NCBI GenBank assembly: GCA_016745055.1
Contig: JADGDF010000003.1
Location: forward strand, 1 to 64,000
Direction: 5' to 3'
From: Thiotrichaceae bacterium
GTDB taxonomy: Bacteria > Pseudomonadota > Gammaproteobacteria > Beggiatoales > Beggiatoaceae
Length of the DNA: 64,000 nucleotides
The notes under the pieces are model-generated. The model did not search any database and was not told the origin of the DNA. It worked only from the letters and a program-made list of their open reading frames with translations. Positions 48,759 through 56,754 of the stretch are shown piece after piece; the stretch's first letter is position 1; every line of letters starts with the position of its first letter. The position numbers and the translations under genes are program-made.

Positions 48759-49634
48759 ATGATATTTCCGTTTGAATCTGCCAAATCTTATCAAACATGG
48801 CGTGAAGCTAAATTAGCCAATTATCCAACCCATTTGGAAGAATATTTAGTTTCTATTGAAAATCCCTATCATTTAACAGAGATAGAGCGCCATAAACTAC
48901 AGAATTTATGTTGTAAAACTAATATGGCCATTTATCAATTTAAAACGGAGATTGATCAAAAATCAGCCTTGCTCGCATTCGGTAAACAACTGGGATTACA
49001 ACAAATTGATCGTACTTTAAGTTGTGAAGACGATGAAGGTATTTCAGACATACAGGTGGCTAAAACAGGTCAATCGCAAGAATATATTCCCTATACGGAT
49101 CGTCCAATTCGTTGGCATACGGATGGATATTACAACCATTTAGAACAGCAGGTACTCGCTGTTTTACTACACTGCGTTCGTCCAGCATTAGAAGATGGCT
49201 CAAACCAATTGGTTGATCACGAAATTGCTTATATTCGATTGAGAGATGAAAATCCTGAATTCATTCCTGCTTTAATGGGAAAAAATGTAATGACAATTCC
49301 TGAAAATATCCAAAATGGAAAGGTTTTACGGCCTGAACAAACTGGTCCAGTTTTTTCAACTCATTTGGGACGATTACATATGCGTTATACAGAGCGTAAG
49401 CGGCATATTGTTTGGGAGCAAAATCCACTGCTCAAAGAAGCGATTGCCTGTTTAACTGATTTTTTACACGCAAATTCACCTTATATTTTGTCTCATACCT
49501 TGGAAGCAGGGCAAGGTTTAATTTGCAATAATATTTTACATAATCGTGCTGCATTTATGGAAAGTGAAGCAACAGAACGACAAAGGCTACTTTATCGTAT
49601 TCGTTACTATGACAGAGTTGATTGTAAGATGTAA
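48759..49634 (+). CDS. TauD/TfdA-like Fe(II)/2-oxoglutarate dioxygenase
   Basis: A 291-residue jelly-roll dioxygenase. The metal triad is His120 and Asp122 in IRWHTDGYYN and the distal His261 in NNILHNRAAF. The 2-oxoglutarate-binding Arg is probably in the RQRLLYRIRYYD stretch. Family members hydroxylate taurine, amino acids or alkyl sulphates, and the substrate here cannot be named. It is monocistronic, followed at once by the second dispersed-repeat copy. Confidence 0.82.
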   Translation: MIFPFESAKSYQTWREAKLANYPTHLEEYLVSIENPYHLTEIERHKLQNLCCKTNMAIYQFKTEIDQKSALLAFGKQLGLQQIDRTLSCEDDEGISDIQVAKTGQSQEYIPYTDRPIRWHTDGYYNHLEQQVLAVLLHCVRPALEDGSNQLVDHEIAYIRLRDENPEFIPALMGKNVMTIPENIQNGKVLRPEQTGPVFSTHLGRLHMRYTERKRHIVWEQNPLLKEAIACLTDFLHANSPYILSHTLEAGQGLICNNILHNRAAFMESEATERQRLLYRIRYYDRVDCKM

Positions 49635-49650
49635 ATAGATGTAAAACTCT

Positions 49651-49802
49651 GGTGTCTCGCAGAAATTTCATGATGCTCACGGGACGTTCGAGCAACTCAC
49701 GTTAGCGAGACGCTCGTTGATTGCCCCGAGCCGTCCGGTCTCCATACGGGCGACTCCGTACTCCGTTATTTGAGTACTCCATGACTTGACGCTGGGCTTG
49801 TC
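49651..49802 (+). repeat. structured GC-rich dispersed repeat, copy 2
   Basis: Shares GGTGTCTCGCAG, GCTCACGGGACGT, AGCGAGACGCT, GTTGATTGCCCCGA, CGTCCGGTCTCCATACGGGC and CCATGACTTGACGCTGGG, in the same order, with 4574-4752. It lacks two short blocks present there. The GTCTCGC/GCGAGAC and TTGCCC/GGGCGA pairings are kept. In copy 1 the second is TTGCCC/GGGCAA, a pairing-compatible change. Immediately downstream is an RHS-repeat fragment. Confidence 0.75.
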
Positions 49803-49809
49803 AAAAGCG

Positions 49810-50037
49810 GACGATGCCAACGACCGTCTGACCCAGCAAGGTGGGGTGATCTATCAATACGATAAGAATAGCAATACCATGCGTGTTATTGAAGAAGGCA
49901 ATATCCTGCATCATCGTTACGATGGAAACGATCGTTTAATTGAAGTGGTCACTGAAAAGAATGGGCAAGTTACCAGCACGGTGAGTTATGTCTATGATGC
50001 TGAGGGAAATCAGGTACAAGCCACTGCCAAAAATTAA
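49810..50037 (+). pseudogene. RHS/YD-repeat protein fragment
   Basis: About 75 residues of YD-repeat sequence: DANDRLTQQGG, YQYDKNSNTM, HHRYDGNDRLIEV, SYVYDAEGNQVQ, then a stop. RHS proteins are normally well over a thousand residues. This piece has no start of its own (only a TTG inside the dispersed repeat) and is joined abruptly to that repeat. I read it as a gene fragment, not a functional gene. Confidence 0.75.
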
Positions 50038-50080
50038 CTCCCAATGTTTTGAAACCATTTGAATGGGATTAGTCATTGTC

Positions 50081-50115
50081 TAAGAACCTACTTAAAAGAC
50101 TTTAAACAGGTTCTA
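50081..50115. mobile_element. relic made of both termini of the 1414-2236 insertion element
   Basis: TAAGAACCTACTTAAAAGA followed by CTTTAAACAGGTTCTAA. The two halves match the left and right ends of the IS5-family element at 1414-2236 (AAGAACCTGTTTAAAG), head to head with the interior gone. It is either an internally deleted copy or a miniature derivative. The rest of 50116-50389 is AT-rich and featureless. Confidence 0.6.
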
Positions 50116-50389
50116 AAAAAATTTTCTAATTCTATGTAAATTTAACCACAGAGACTAACAAATTTTTATTTGTCATTCAATCCTAGTATACGGTAATTAT
50201 AGCGTTTTCAAATGCTTGTGCTGAGAAAAATTTCATTTAAATTCATATCGCTACTTACAATATTTTTATATTTTATATAAATATAATTATTTATCTTGGT
50301 TGATATACTTTTCTGAAAAAGGTATTTTGGGGCGTGATTTTGGGAACGAGGTTACTTTGTCCAGATGCAACAATAATTAATTACATCAA

Positions 50390-50412
50390 TCCCTCCTTTG
50401 ATTAAGGAGGGA
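50390..50412. repeat. GC-rich hairpin after the MMPL transporter gene
   Basis: TCCCTCCTT-TGATT-AAGGAGGGA is a 9-bp perfect stem 26 bp beyond the transporter stop. It could end that transcript, although the following minus-strand bases are only moderately T-rich. Confidence 0.45.
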
Positions 50413-50437
50413 AGTAGGAGTGGCTGGAAAAATTATC

Positions 50438-52738
50438 TTATGCTGAAGAAGCTTTTTTCTTCCCAATAGCGATTAGCAAAGGTGGTAAAAGTAAAAAGTC
50501 CAAAATAAGTGCTAATGCGATTGTAATTGCGGTCAATAATCTCATACCTGCGTTTATTTGGAAATGAGAAGTCGATAAAATTAAGAAACCTGCAATTAAC
50601 ACGACCGTGGTAATCCATAACGCGGTACCAACATTGTGAAAGGCATAGCGGACTGCTTCAATGGAATCAAAGCCATTTTCTCGTCTTGCACGTAAATACT
50701 TGCTGATAAAGTGAATCGTATCATCCACCACAATACCCACTGTCATACCCGCTACAACTGAAAGTGCCATACCGACTTGGCCAACAAAAATGCCCCATAC
50801 CCCAAAAGCCACAGCGGCAGGTAAAATATTTGGTGCTAAGCTAAGCATGCCGTATTTAAAGGATTTTAGAGCAAAAATGAGAATCATGGAAATTAGCACT
50901 AATGCAACACCAGCTCCAGTCAACATTGCTCGAATATTAGAATAACCAATATGCGCAAACATGACTGATGTACCACTGCCAGGTGTGATCATTGAAGGTA
51001 AAGCATTTTCAGCTAACCAGTATTGGGCACGATTTTCTAACGCTAGTAAATCATTGGTGGATAAAGTCTGTGTCGTAACAGTGAAACGGGTAGCCGATTT
51101 ATTCACATTGATTTGATTATTTAAGTCTAAGCCATAAGGCAAAGACATTTCATATAGCAGTAGGTATTGAGCTGCGAGTTCCCGATCTTCAGGTAAACGA
51201 TAATAATCGTTATCGTCAGCATGCATATTTTTATTTAACCGTTTGAATATGTCTGTAATTGTATTAACATGCATGACTTCTGGCTGCTGTCGATACCAAT
51301 TAGCAAAGGCTTCAACCGCATTTAAAAATTTAGGTTCGCTAACTGCATTAGGTTCTCCCGATGAAAGTGAATAATCAATGTAATACAAACCGGTTAAATT
51401 GTCGGTGGCAAAGTCAGTAGCAACCCGAAAATCAAAGGTTTCATCAAAATAATTAACGAATACATCATTGAGTTCATTTTTAGGGATAAATGCAATCAGA
51501 GTAACAGTGATTAAAGAGACGCTCCACAGTAAAGTTTTACGTTGTTTTACCACAAAACTACCCAATTTATCCATGATTTGAACCTTACCTTTTTTCTCTG
51601 GCTTTGCTCTAATAGGCATAATTGCCATGAAAGCTGGTAGGAAAAAGATTGAAAATATAAAAGCAAAGGCAACGCCAATAGAGACAATATTACCCAGATG
51701 CCGAAATGGAGGTACTTCGCCAAAATTTAAGCTTAAAAAACCAATAAGTGTGGTTAAGCTAGTCAAAAAGATAGGTTGAAAATTAATGCGTAGGCTTTCA
51801 ACAATTGCTTCCAATTTTTCACGAGCGTTAGCACGCATTTCATGGAATATTGTGACTAATAAATGCACACTGTCCGCAATGGCTAAAGTTAAAATAATGG
51901 TGGGTGCTGTCGCTGAAGGCGGACTGAGTACAATACCAATCCAACCTGACATGCCCATCGCACAAACAATAGAAAAAAAAGTAACAATCAATGTTGCCAA
52001 TGTACCAAAAAAACTGCGCAATAGTAGTCCCAGCATAACAATCATGACAAGGTACATCATGGGTATTAGCGTTGACATATCCTGTTTTGAAGCCACAGGA
52101 AAGTTGTTATTCATCACAACCATTCCTGTTAAATATATTTTAATGTGAGGATAACGGGCTTCAAAAGTTTTAACCAAATCTTCAGAAAATTCAATGACTT
52201 CAGGGACTTCTTTTGCAGGTCTTTTGCCAGGTAGTTGCGTTGTTATATTTACGCCTGTGACATGGGCTTTGGGAGAAATTAAACGATGTAAAAGTAGCGG
52301 CTCTTGTAAAGCAACTTCTTTAATTTTAGTAATTTCTTCTTCCGATAATGTTTTTCCATCAATCACCAAATCTTCGACAATTAAATCGTCTTCTTCGGCG
52401 TAGGTATGCTGAAAATTGCTGATAGAATCTACACGAATAGAAAAGGGAATTTGCCAAGCTTCGTTAGTTAGCCATTCAACAGCATCTAAAGTTTGTGGGG
52501 TAAACACCTGATTATCTTTAGGTGCCAACACAAGCAGTACATTGTCGTTCTTGGTGTAAGTATCCTGAAGCTCTTCAAAGGCTGCACGATGTGTATTTTC
52601 AGGACTAAAGAAAATACGATAGTCAGTGGTGAATGTTAAATGCTTTATCCCACTTGCTGCTAGCGCAATAATAAGCAATGAGACAATAAAAACCAAATAT
52701 CGCCAGCGAATTAGCCACCAAGCGTAACGTTCAACCAT
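50438..52738 (-). CDS. RND/MMPL family transporter
   Basis: A 766-residue inner-membrane protein with two repeats of one plus five membrane segments, each with a large periplasmic loop (about 35-210 and 410-595). The conserved stretches IILTLAIADSVHLLVTIFHE and VGIVVDDTIHFISKYLRA belong to the fourth segment of each half and include the acidic residues of the proton path. It belongs to the HAE3/MMPL-like group that exports lipids or hopanoids. The cargo is not evident. No fusion-protein or outer-membrane partner is adjacent. It lies 114 bp after thiL on the same strand. Confidence 0.85.
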   Translation of the reverse strand: MVERYAWWLIRWRYLVFIVSLLIIALAASGIKHLTFTTDYRIFFSPENTHRAAFEELQDTYTKNDNVLLVLAPKDNQVFTPQTLDAVEWLTNEAWQIPFSIRVDSISNFQHTYAEEDDLIVEDLVIDGKTLSEEEITKIKEVALQEPLLLHRLISPKAHVTGVNITTQLPGKRPAKEVPEVIEFSEDLVKTFEARYPHIKIYLTGMVVMNNNFPVASKQDMSTLIPMMYLVMIVMLGLLLRSFFGTLATLIVTFFSIVCAMGMSGWIGIVLSPPSATAPTIILTLAIADSVHLLVTIFHEMRANAREKLEAIVESLRINFQPIFLTSLTTLIGFLSLNFGEVPPFRHLGNIVSIGVAFAFIFSIFFLPAFMAIMPIRAKPEKKGKVQIMDKLGSFVVKQRKTLLWSVSLITVTLIAFIPKNELNDVFVNYFDETFDFRVATDFATDNLTGLYYIDYSLSSGEPNAVSEPKFLNAVEAFANWYRQQPEVMHVNTITDIFKRLNKNMHADDNDYYRLPEDRELAAQYLLLYEMSLPYGLDLNNQINVNKSATRFTVTTQTLSTNDLLALENRAQYWLAENALPSMITPGSGTSVMFAHIGYSNIRAMLTGAGVALVLISMILIFALKSFKYGMLSLAPNILPAAVAFGVWGIFVGQVGMALSVVAGMTVGIVVDDTIHFISKYLRARRENGFDSIEAVRYAFHNVGTALWITTVVLIAGFLILSTSHFQINAGMRLLTAITIALALILDFLLLPPLLIAIGKKKASSA

Positions 52739-52852
52739 AAAAAATTCTCCTGCTTGTGAATATTAAGTGTAAACAGTATATAAGGTTTTATTTGTGAAGA
52801 GGATATTGTTTTTTTCTTTACTGGTATAGTCAATTATTTTTTGGTAATAAAA

Positions 52853-53809
52853 TTAACTAAAGTGTTGATAGCCCTGGCCTTTAGGTGTAAAAGTCATACC
52901 TTCAGGTGTGATGCAACGTATGCCAGGCGTAGATTCTATAATACCGATTTTGCTGTAATTGCTTGTACTTAATATATCAACAAGTAATTTTTCTCGGTTG
53001 GGGGGTACAGTGAAGCAAAGTTCGTAATCATCACCCGCAGTTAAAGCTAATTCCCAAGCTTCAATTGGAGATAAAGTGGTGCTAATTGCTTCAGATAAAG
53101 GGAGCTGTTCTAGGTCGATTTGTGCACCGACACTGCTCATCGTCAAAATATGCCCTAAGTCTGCAATGAGTCCATCGGAAATGTCAATTGCACTTGTGGC
53201 AATACCCCGTAAATTCTGCCCTTCAAGCCAGCGAGGTATGGGACGATTTAAGCGTGCTTCGGTATAATAGCGAAATGATTTTGGTAAATTGATCTGTCCT
53301 AAAATTGAGGCCAGTCCTAAACCTGCATCACCCAAAGTGCCTGTAACATAAATACCATCTCCAGATTTAGCACCTTGCCGATGTAAGGCTTGGCCAAAAG
53401 GAACCAATCCGGCTGCTTGAATTGTGACTGTTAAGGGACCCTGGGTTGTATCGCCTCCAATTAAATTAATTTGCGCAATTTCAGCAAGTTTGCTCAATCC
53501 GTAACTAAACTTGCTTAACCAAACTTCTTCAATCTGTGGACAAGTTAAAGCTAATGTCATCCAAACAGGCGTTGCCCCCATTGCGGCTAAATCACTTAAA
53601 TTCACTGCAAGCGCTTTATAAGCTATATCTTCTGGTAAAGTTGTTTCGGGGAAATGTACACCTGCAACCAATGTATCAATGGTTATTGCTAATTGTGTTT
53701 CTTCAGAAAGATTATATAAAGCTGCATCGTCTCCTACACCTAAAGCAATATTATTTTTATTAGGGAGTAGGTTAGAAAAATAACGTGCAATTATATCGAA
53801 TTCAGCCAT
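52853..53809 (-). CDS. thiL: thiamine-monophosphate kinase
   Basis: Makes thiamine diphosphate from the monophosphate. It is 318 residues from ATG 53809 (MAEFDIIARYF, the usual ThiL N-terminus). Visible signatures are VGDDAALY, IDTLVAGVHFP, KALAVNLSDLAAMGATP, GGDTTQG, and DISDGLIADLGH with the Mg-ATP aspartates. A direct 18-bp duplication (AGATATTTTAATGGCTGA twice) places a second in-frame ATG 18 bp upstream, and a third at 53848, so the true start is uncertain. Neither upstream ATG is normal for the family. Confidence 0.94.
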   Translation of the reverse strand: MAEFDIIARYFSNLLPNKNNIALGVGDDAALYNLSEETQLAITIDTLVAGVHFPETTLPEDIAYKALAVNLSDLAAMGATPVWMTLALTCPQIEEVWLSKFSYGLSKLAEIAQINLIGGDTTQGPLTVTIQAAGLVPFGQALHRQGAKSGDGIYVTGTLGDAGLGLASILGQINLPKSFRYYTEARLNRPIPRWLEGQNLRGIATSAIDISDGLIADLGHILTMSSVGAQIDLEQLPLSEAISTTLSPIEAWELALTAGDDYELCFTVPPNREKLLVDILSTSNYSKIGIIESTPGIRCITPEGMTFTPKGQGYQHFS

Positions 53810-53908
53810 TAAAATATCTTCAGCCATTAAAATATCTAAGGAATGCAAAACTCACCTTGCTAAAAAAGTTTTGCACACCAATTAAATTGAACAAATGTTT
53901 GCCATAAA

Positions 53909-55069
53909 TTATCTGACTACCATAATCAGTGCTTTTTTGCCAATGGGCATTGTTGATACAATTTTCTGTTGTTTAAGGTCAATTTTACCAATAATACTGT
54001 CCAGAGTATTGATAGCATATAAATAACCACCATCAGGGGTTAAATATGCAGAATGCGCTAATTTTTTGCCTTTTCCAACTTCAATATTGTTAATGACTTC
54101 TTGTTTTATGAGGTCAATGACTGTCACAATATTATCTTTATGAGGAATAATATAGGCAAATTGTCCATTTTTACCAAAATAAGTATGTCCTGCCCCCATA
54201 CCTGCTTGTAGTGTTTTGACAATTTTCATCGTGTTATGGTCAATGATAGTCACAGTTTTACCCCCTTCATTACAATGGAAAAAGTAACGTCCACTGTTAT
54301 CAAAAGCACCATGATGGCCTTTAGCTTTTTCACCATTGACAAGTGAAAGAGGTATGTTTTTAAGTACTTTATCAGTTGCCACATCAATAATTGAAATTGA
54401 AGTGCCTCCCACTTTATTTTTTTCGTGGGCCACATAAAGTTGCTCACCCGTTTTATCTAAGGTAAAGTGGTGTATTGAACCTGCAACGGGGATGATTGCC
54501 ACAACTTTGAAGGTTTGCGCCTCTACTTTGACGACTGTTTGATTAACATTATCACCAATGTACACAAATTTGCCATTTTTTGACCAGTAAGGATGCTTAC
54601 TTCTTTTAGTTTTTGTACCTTTAGGTTCTTTTCCTATGGAAACAGAGGCAATTACTTCATCTTTTTCTGTATCTATGAAGGAGACGAGTAGTGCATCTTT
54701 ATAACCGACAGCTAATGTTTTTTTATCTGGAGAAATAGCGAGTTGAAAGGAAATAGCTGGCAGTTGAATGTGATTAATTACTTTAAAATGATTGCCATCA
54801 ATGACAGTTAAAGTTTGGCTACCTCTGTTATTGATATACCCTTTGCCTGTGTTGTTAAATACTAATGCGTGAGGAATTTTGTCAGTGTTAAGTATAGCAA
54901 TCGTTTTTTCTTGCTTAAGGTCGATAACCAGTAGGCTATCATCTCCTTCATTCGTCACATAGGCAAATTTGTTTGGCTCCCACGCGATTTCAGCTTGTGT
55001 TGCTGATACAAAACTACTCACTGGAACTAATAAAACAAATATTACATAAGCGATTGTTTTCATATTCAC
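53909..55069 (-). CDS. exported YVTN/cytochrome-d1-like beta-propeller protein
   Basis: A 386-residue protein with a signal peptide (leader to about residue 24, cleavage near SATQA). It is followed by a seven-bladed beta-propeller with blade motifs of the type FAYVTNEGDDSLLVID, LAVGYKDALLVSFID and FAYIIPHKDNIVTVID. It resembles YncE/NirF-type proteins. No haem-ligand motif stands out, and the nir genes are absent, so NirF function is not supported. It follows the c-haem-type two-component pair on the strand, with a hairpin in between. Confidence 0.75.
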   Translation of the reverse strand: MNMKTIAYVIFVLLVPVSSFVSATQAEIAWEPNKFAYVTNEGDDSLLVIDLKQEKTIAILNTDKIPHALVFNNTGKGYINNRGSQTLTVIDGNHFKVINHIQLPAISFQLAISPDKKTLAVGYKDALLVSFIDTEKDEVIASVSIGKEPKGTKTKRSKHPYWSKNGKFVYIGDNVNQTVVKVEAQTFKVVAIIPVAGSIHHFTLDKTGEQLYVAHEKNKVGGTSISIIDVATDKVLKNIPLSLVNGEKAKGHHGAFDNSGRYFFHCNEGGKTVTIIDHNTMKIVKTLQAGMGAGHTYFGKNGQFAYIIPHKDNIVTVIDLIKQEVINNIEVGKGKKLAHSAYLTPDGGYLYAINTLDSIIGKIDLKQQKIVSTMPIGKKALIMVVR

Positions 55070-55133
55070 CTACCTTGATAATGTACTTAAAGTTTCACCA
55101 AAAATTAAGTAAAAGATGATTCAATAAACTGGT

Positions 55134-55166
55134 AAATCTGGCAGATATTAAAAATCTGCCAGATTT
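55134..55166 (-). terminator. 13-bp perfect hairpin terminating the NtrC-type gene
   Basis: AAATCTGGCAGAT-ATTAAAA-ATCTGCCAGATTT lies 29 bp after the regulator stop and 65 bp before the beta-propeller start. The sequence is close to the core palindrome of the MITE-like elements, so it may be a solo core used as a terminator. Confidence 0.65.
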
Positions 55167-55194
55167 AGTTTATACGATTACTTGGCCTTCTTCC

Positions 55195-56754
55195 CTAATT
55201 AAATGCCCTTCTCAGAGGATTACCTACAGTTAAACTGGTATGGCTACTGGTTTTTTTGATGCTACGTTTTTTAACGTTTAGACCATGTTTTTTTAATAGA
55301 CGATAAGTATTACGTTCACTAATACCCATTGTTTGGGCCACTTTTAAACGGTGTCCATCATATTTGTCCAGTAATAGGGTCAAATAGTATTGCTCAATCT
55401 CTTCCAATGTAGGCTCGTGATCAAATGCTAGTTTAAACCCTTTAGCATCATCAAGCATCTCAACTGTTTTAGGTAAACTAATTTCGTTGGGTTCTGGTTC
55501 TTCTGGTTCTTCTGGTTCTTCTGGTTCAGCTTCTGGTAATTGTTGACTAAATGAATCACTGACGAATCTGTCGTTAATGGTTGTCGCATAGCTGTTAGTC
55601 GTGAAAGTGAGATGCTCGGGTAAAATAGTTTCCTCGTCACCAGAAAGAATAATGGCTCTTTCAACAACATTTTTTAACTCCCGCACATTACCAGGCCAAG
55701 CATAGGCCACCATTTGCTTCATTGCTTTTGTAGATACTTTCTTTTGTACCCTTCGAGAAAAACGATGATTGTCAATAAAATACTTAACTAATAAGGGAAT
55801 ATCGTCTGTTCTTTCTCGTAAAGAAGGAACCGTCAGTACAAAACCACTTAAACGATAGAATAAATCTAATCGAAACTTACCTTCTCGACTCATGTGTTCT
55901 AAGTTACAATTGGTCGCAGCGACAATACGCACATCTACCGTTAAATCTTTATTGCTTCCCAACCGTCGAAAAGTGCCAGTTTCTAAAACGCGGAGTAATT
56001 TAGCTTGAATGGAAGGTTCAATTTCCCCAATTTCATCTAAAAATAAGGTGCCACCATCAGCGCCTTCAATTAAACCTTTTTTTTGTCTATCTGCGCCAGT
56101 AAATGCCCCTCTTTCATGGCCAAATAATTCAGATTCAAACAGTTTTTCTTGTAGTGAACAACAGTCTAATGCAACAAAATTGCGATGGGTTCGATCTCCA
56201 CGATTATGAATTTCTGCTGCAACCAACTCTTTTCCTACACCACTTTCACCTTGAATAAGGACACTCATATTAGTAGGAGCAACTTTATCAATATGATCAA
56301 AAATTCTGGTCAAAGAACTGCTTTTTCCTACCATACGTTTATGCTGACGTTTATTTTGTACTTGAGATTTATAAAACTGATAATCATTGCGTAAAGCCGT
56401 ATTCTCCAAGACTCTTTTAATAGTAACCTCCAATGCATCAATGTTGATAGGTTTAACTAAATATTCGGCAACGCCTGCTTTAATGGCATCAACAGCATCT
56501 CGAATAGAACCATAGGCTGTGAGCAGTACCACAGGCACAACATTATTCAGTTCTTTAAACAGATCCATGCCGCTGCCATCTGGCAAACAGTTATCCATTA
56601 AAATTAATGCTGGTTCATTATTAGTTAAAAAGTTGCGGGCTGCCGCAAGAGAATTGACAAAGGCTGTATGATAACCTTGTTTTTCTAAGCTTTGACTCAT
56701 TAAATCGCTTAACAAGGTATCATCTTCTACAATTAAGATGGTAGGGGTTGTCAT
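55195..56754 (-). CDS. sigma-54-dependent NtrC-family response regulator
   Basis: A 519-residue regulator. The receiver has Asp54 (LILMDNCLPDGSG). The AAA+ domain (about 140-385) has Walker A GESGVGKE (169-176), the sigma-54 contact loop GAFTGA (216-221) and Walker B GGTLFLDE (234-241). A Fis-type helix-turn-helix lies at about 450-490. Between them is a Glu/Pro repeat (EPEEPEEPEEPEP, about 410-422) encoded by a 9-bp tandem repeat. It activates sigma-54 promoters when phosphorylated by the kinase whose gene stop overlaps its start by one base. Confidence 0.93.
   Translation of the reverse strand: MTTPTILIVEDDTLLSDLMSQSLEKQGYHTAFVNSLAAARNFLTNNEPALILMDNCLPDGSGMDLFKELNNVVPVVLLTAYGSIRDAVDAIKAGVAEYLVKPINIDALEVTIKRVLENTALRNDYQFYKSQVQNKRQHKRMVGKSSSLTRIFDHIDKVAPTNMSVLIQGESGVGKELVAAEIHNRGDRTHRNFVALDCCSLQEKLFESELFGHERGAFTGADRQKKGLIEGADGGTLFLDEIGEIEPSIQAKLLRVLETGTFRRLGSNKDLTVDVRIVAATNCNLEHMSREGKFRLDLFYRLSGFVLTVPSLRERTDDIPLLVKYFIDNHRFSRRVQKKVSTKAMKQMVAYAWPGNVRELKNVVERAIILSGDEETILPEHLTFTTNSYATTINDRFVSDSFSQQLPEAEPEEPEEPEEPEPNEISLPKTVEMLDDAKGFKLAFDHEPTLEEIEQYYLTLLLDKYDGHRLKVAQTMGISERNTYRLLKKHGLNVKKRSIKKTSSHTSLTVGNPLRRAFN

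Noticed and set aside
53909-55069. NirF or cytochrome cd1 assignment for the beta-propeller protein
   Set aside because: No haem-ligand motif and no nir gene in the window; YVTN-type propeller is all that is supported.
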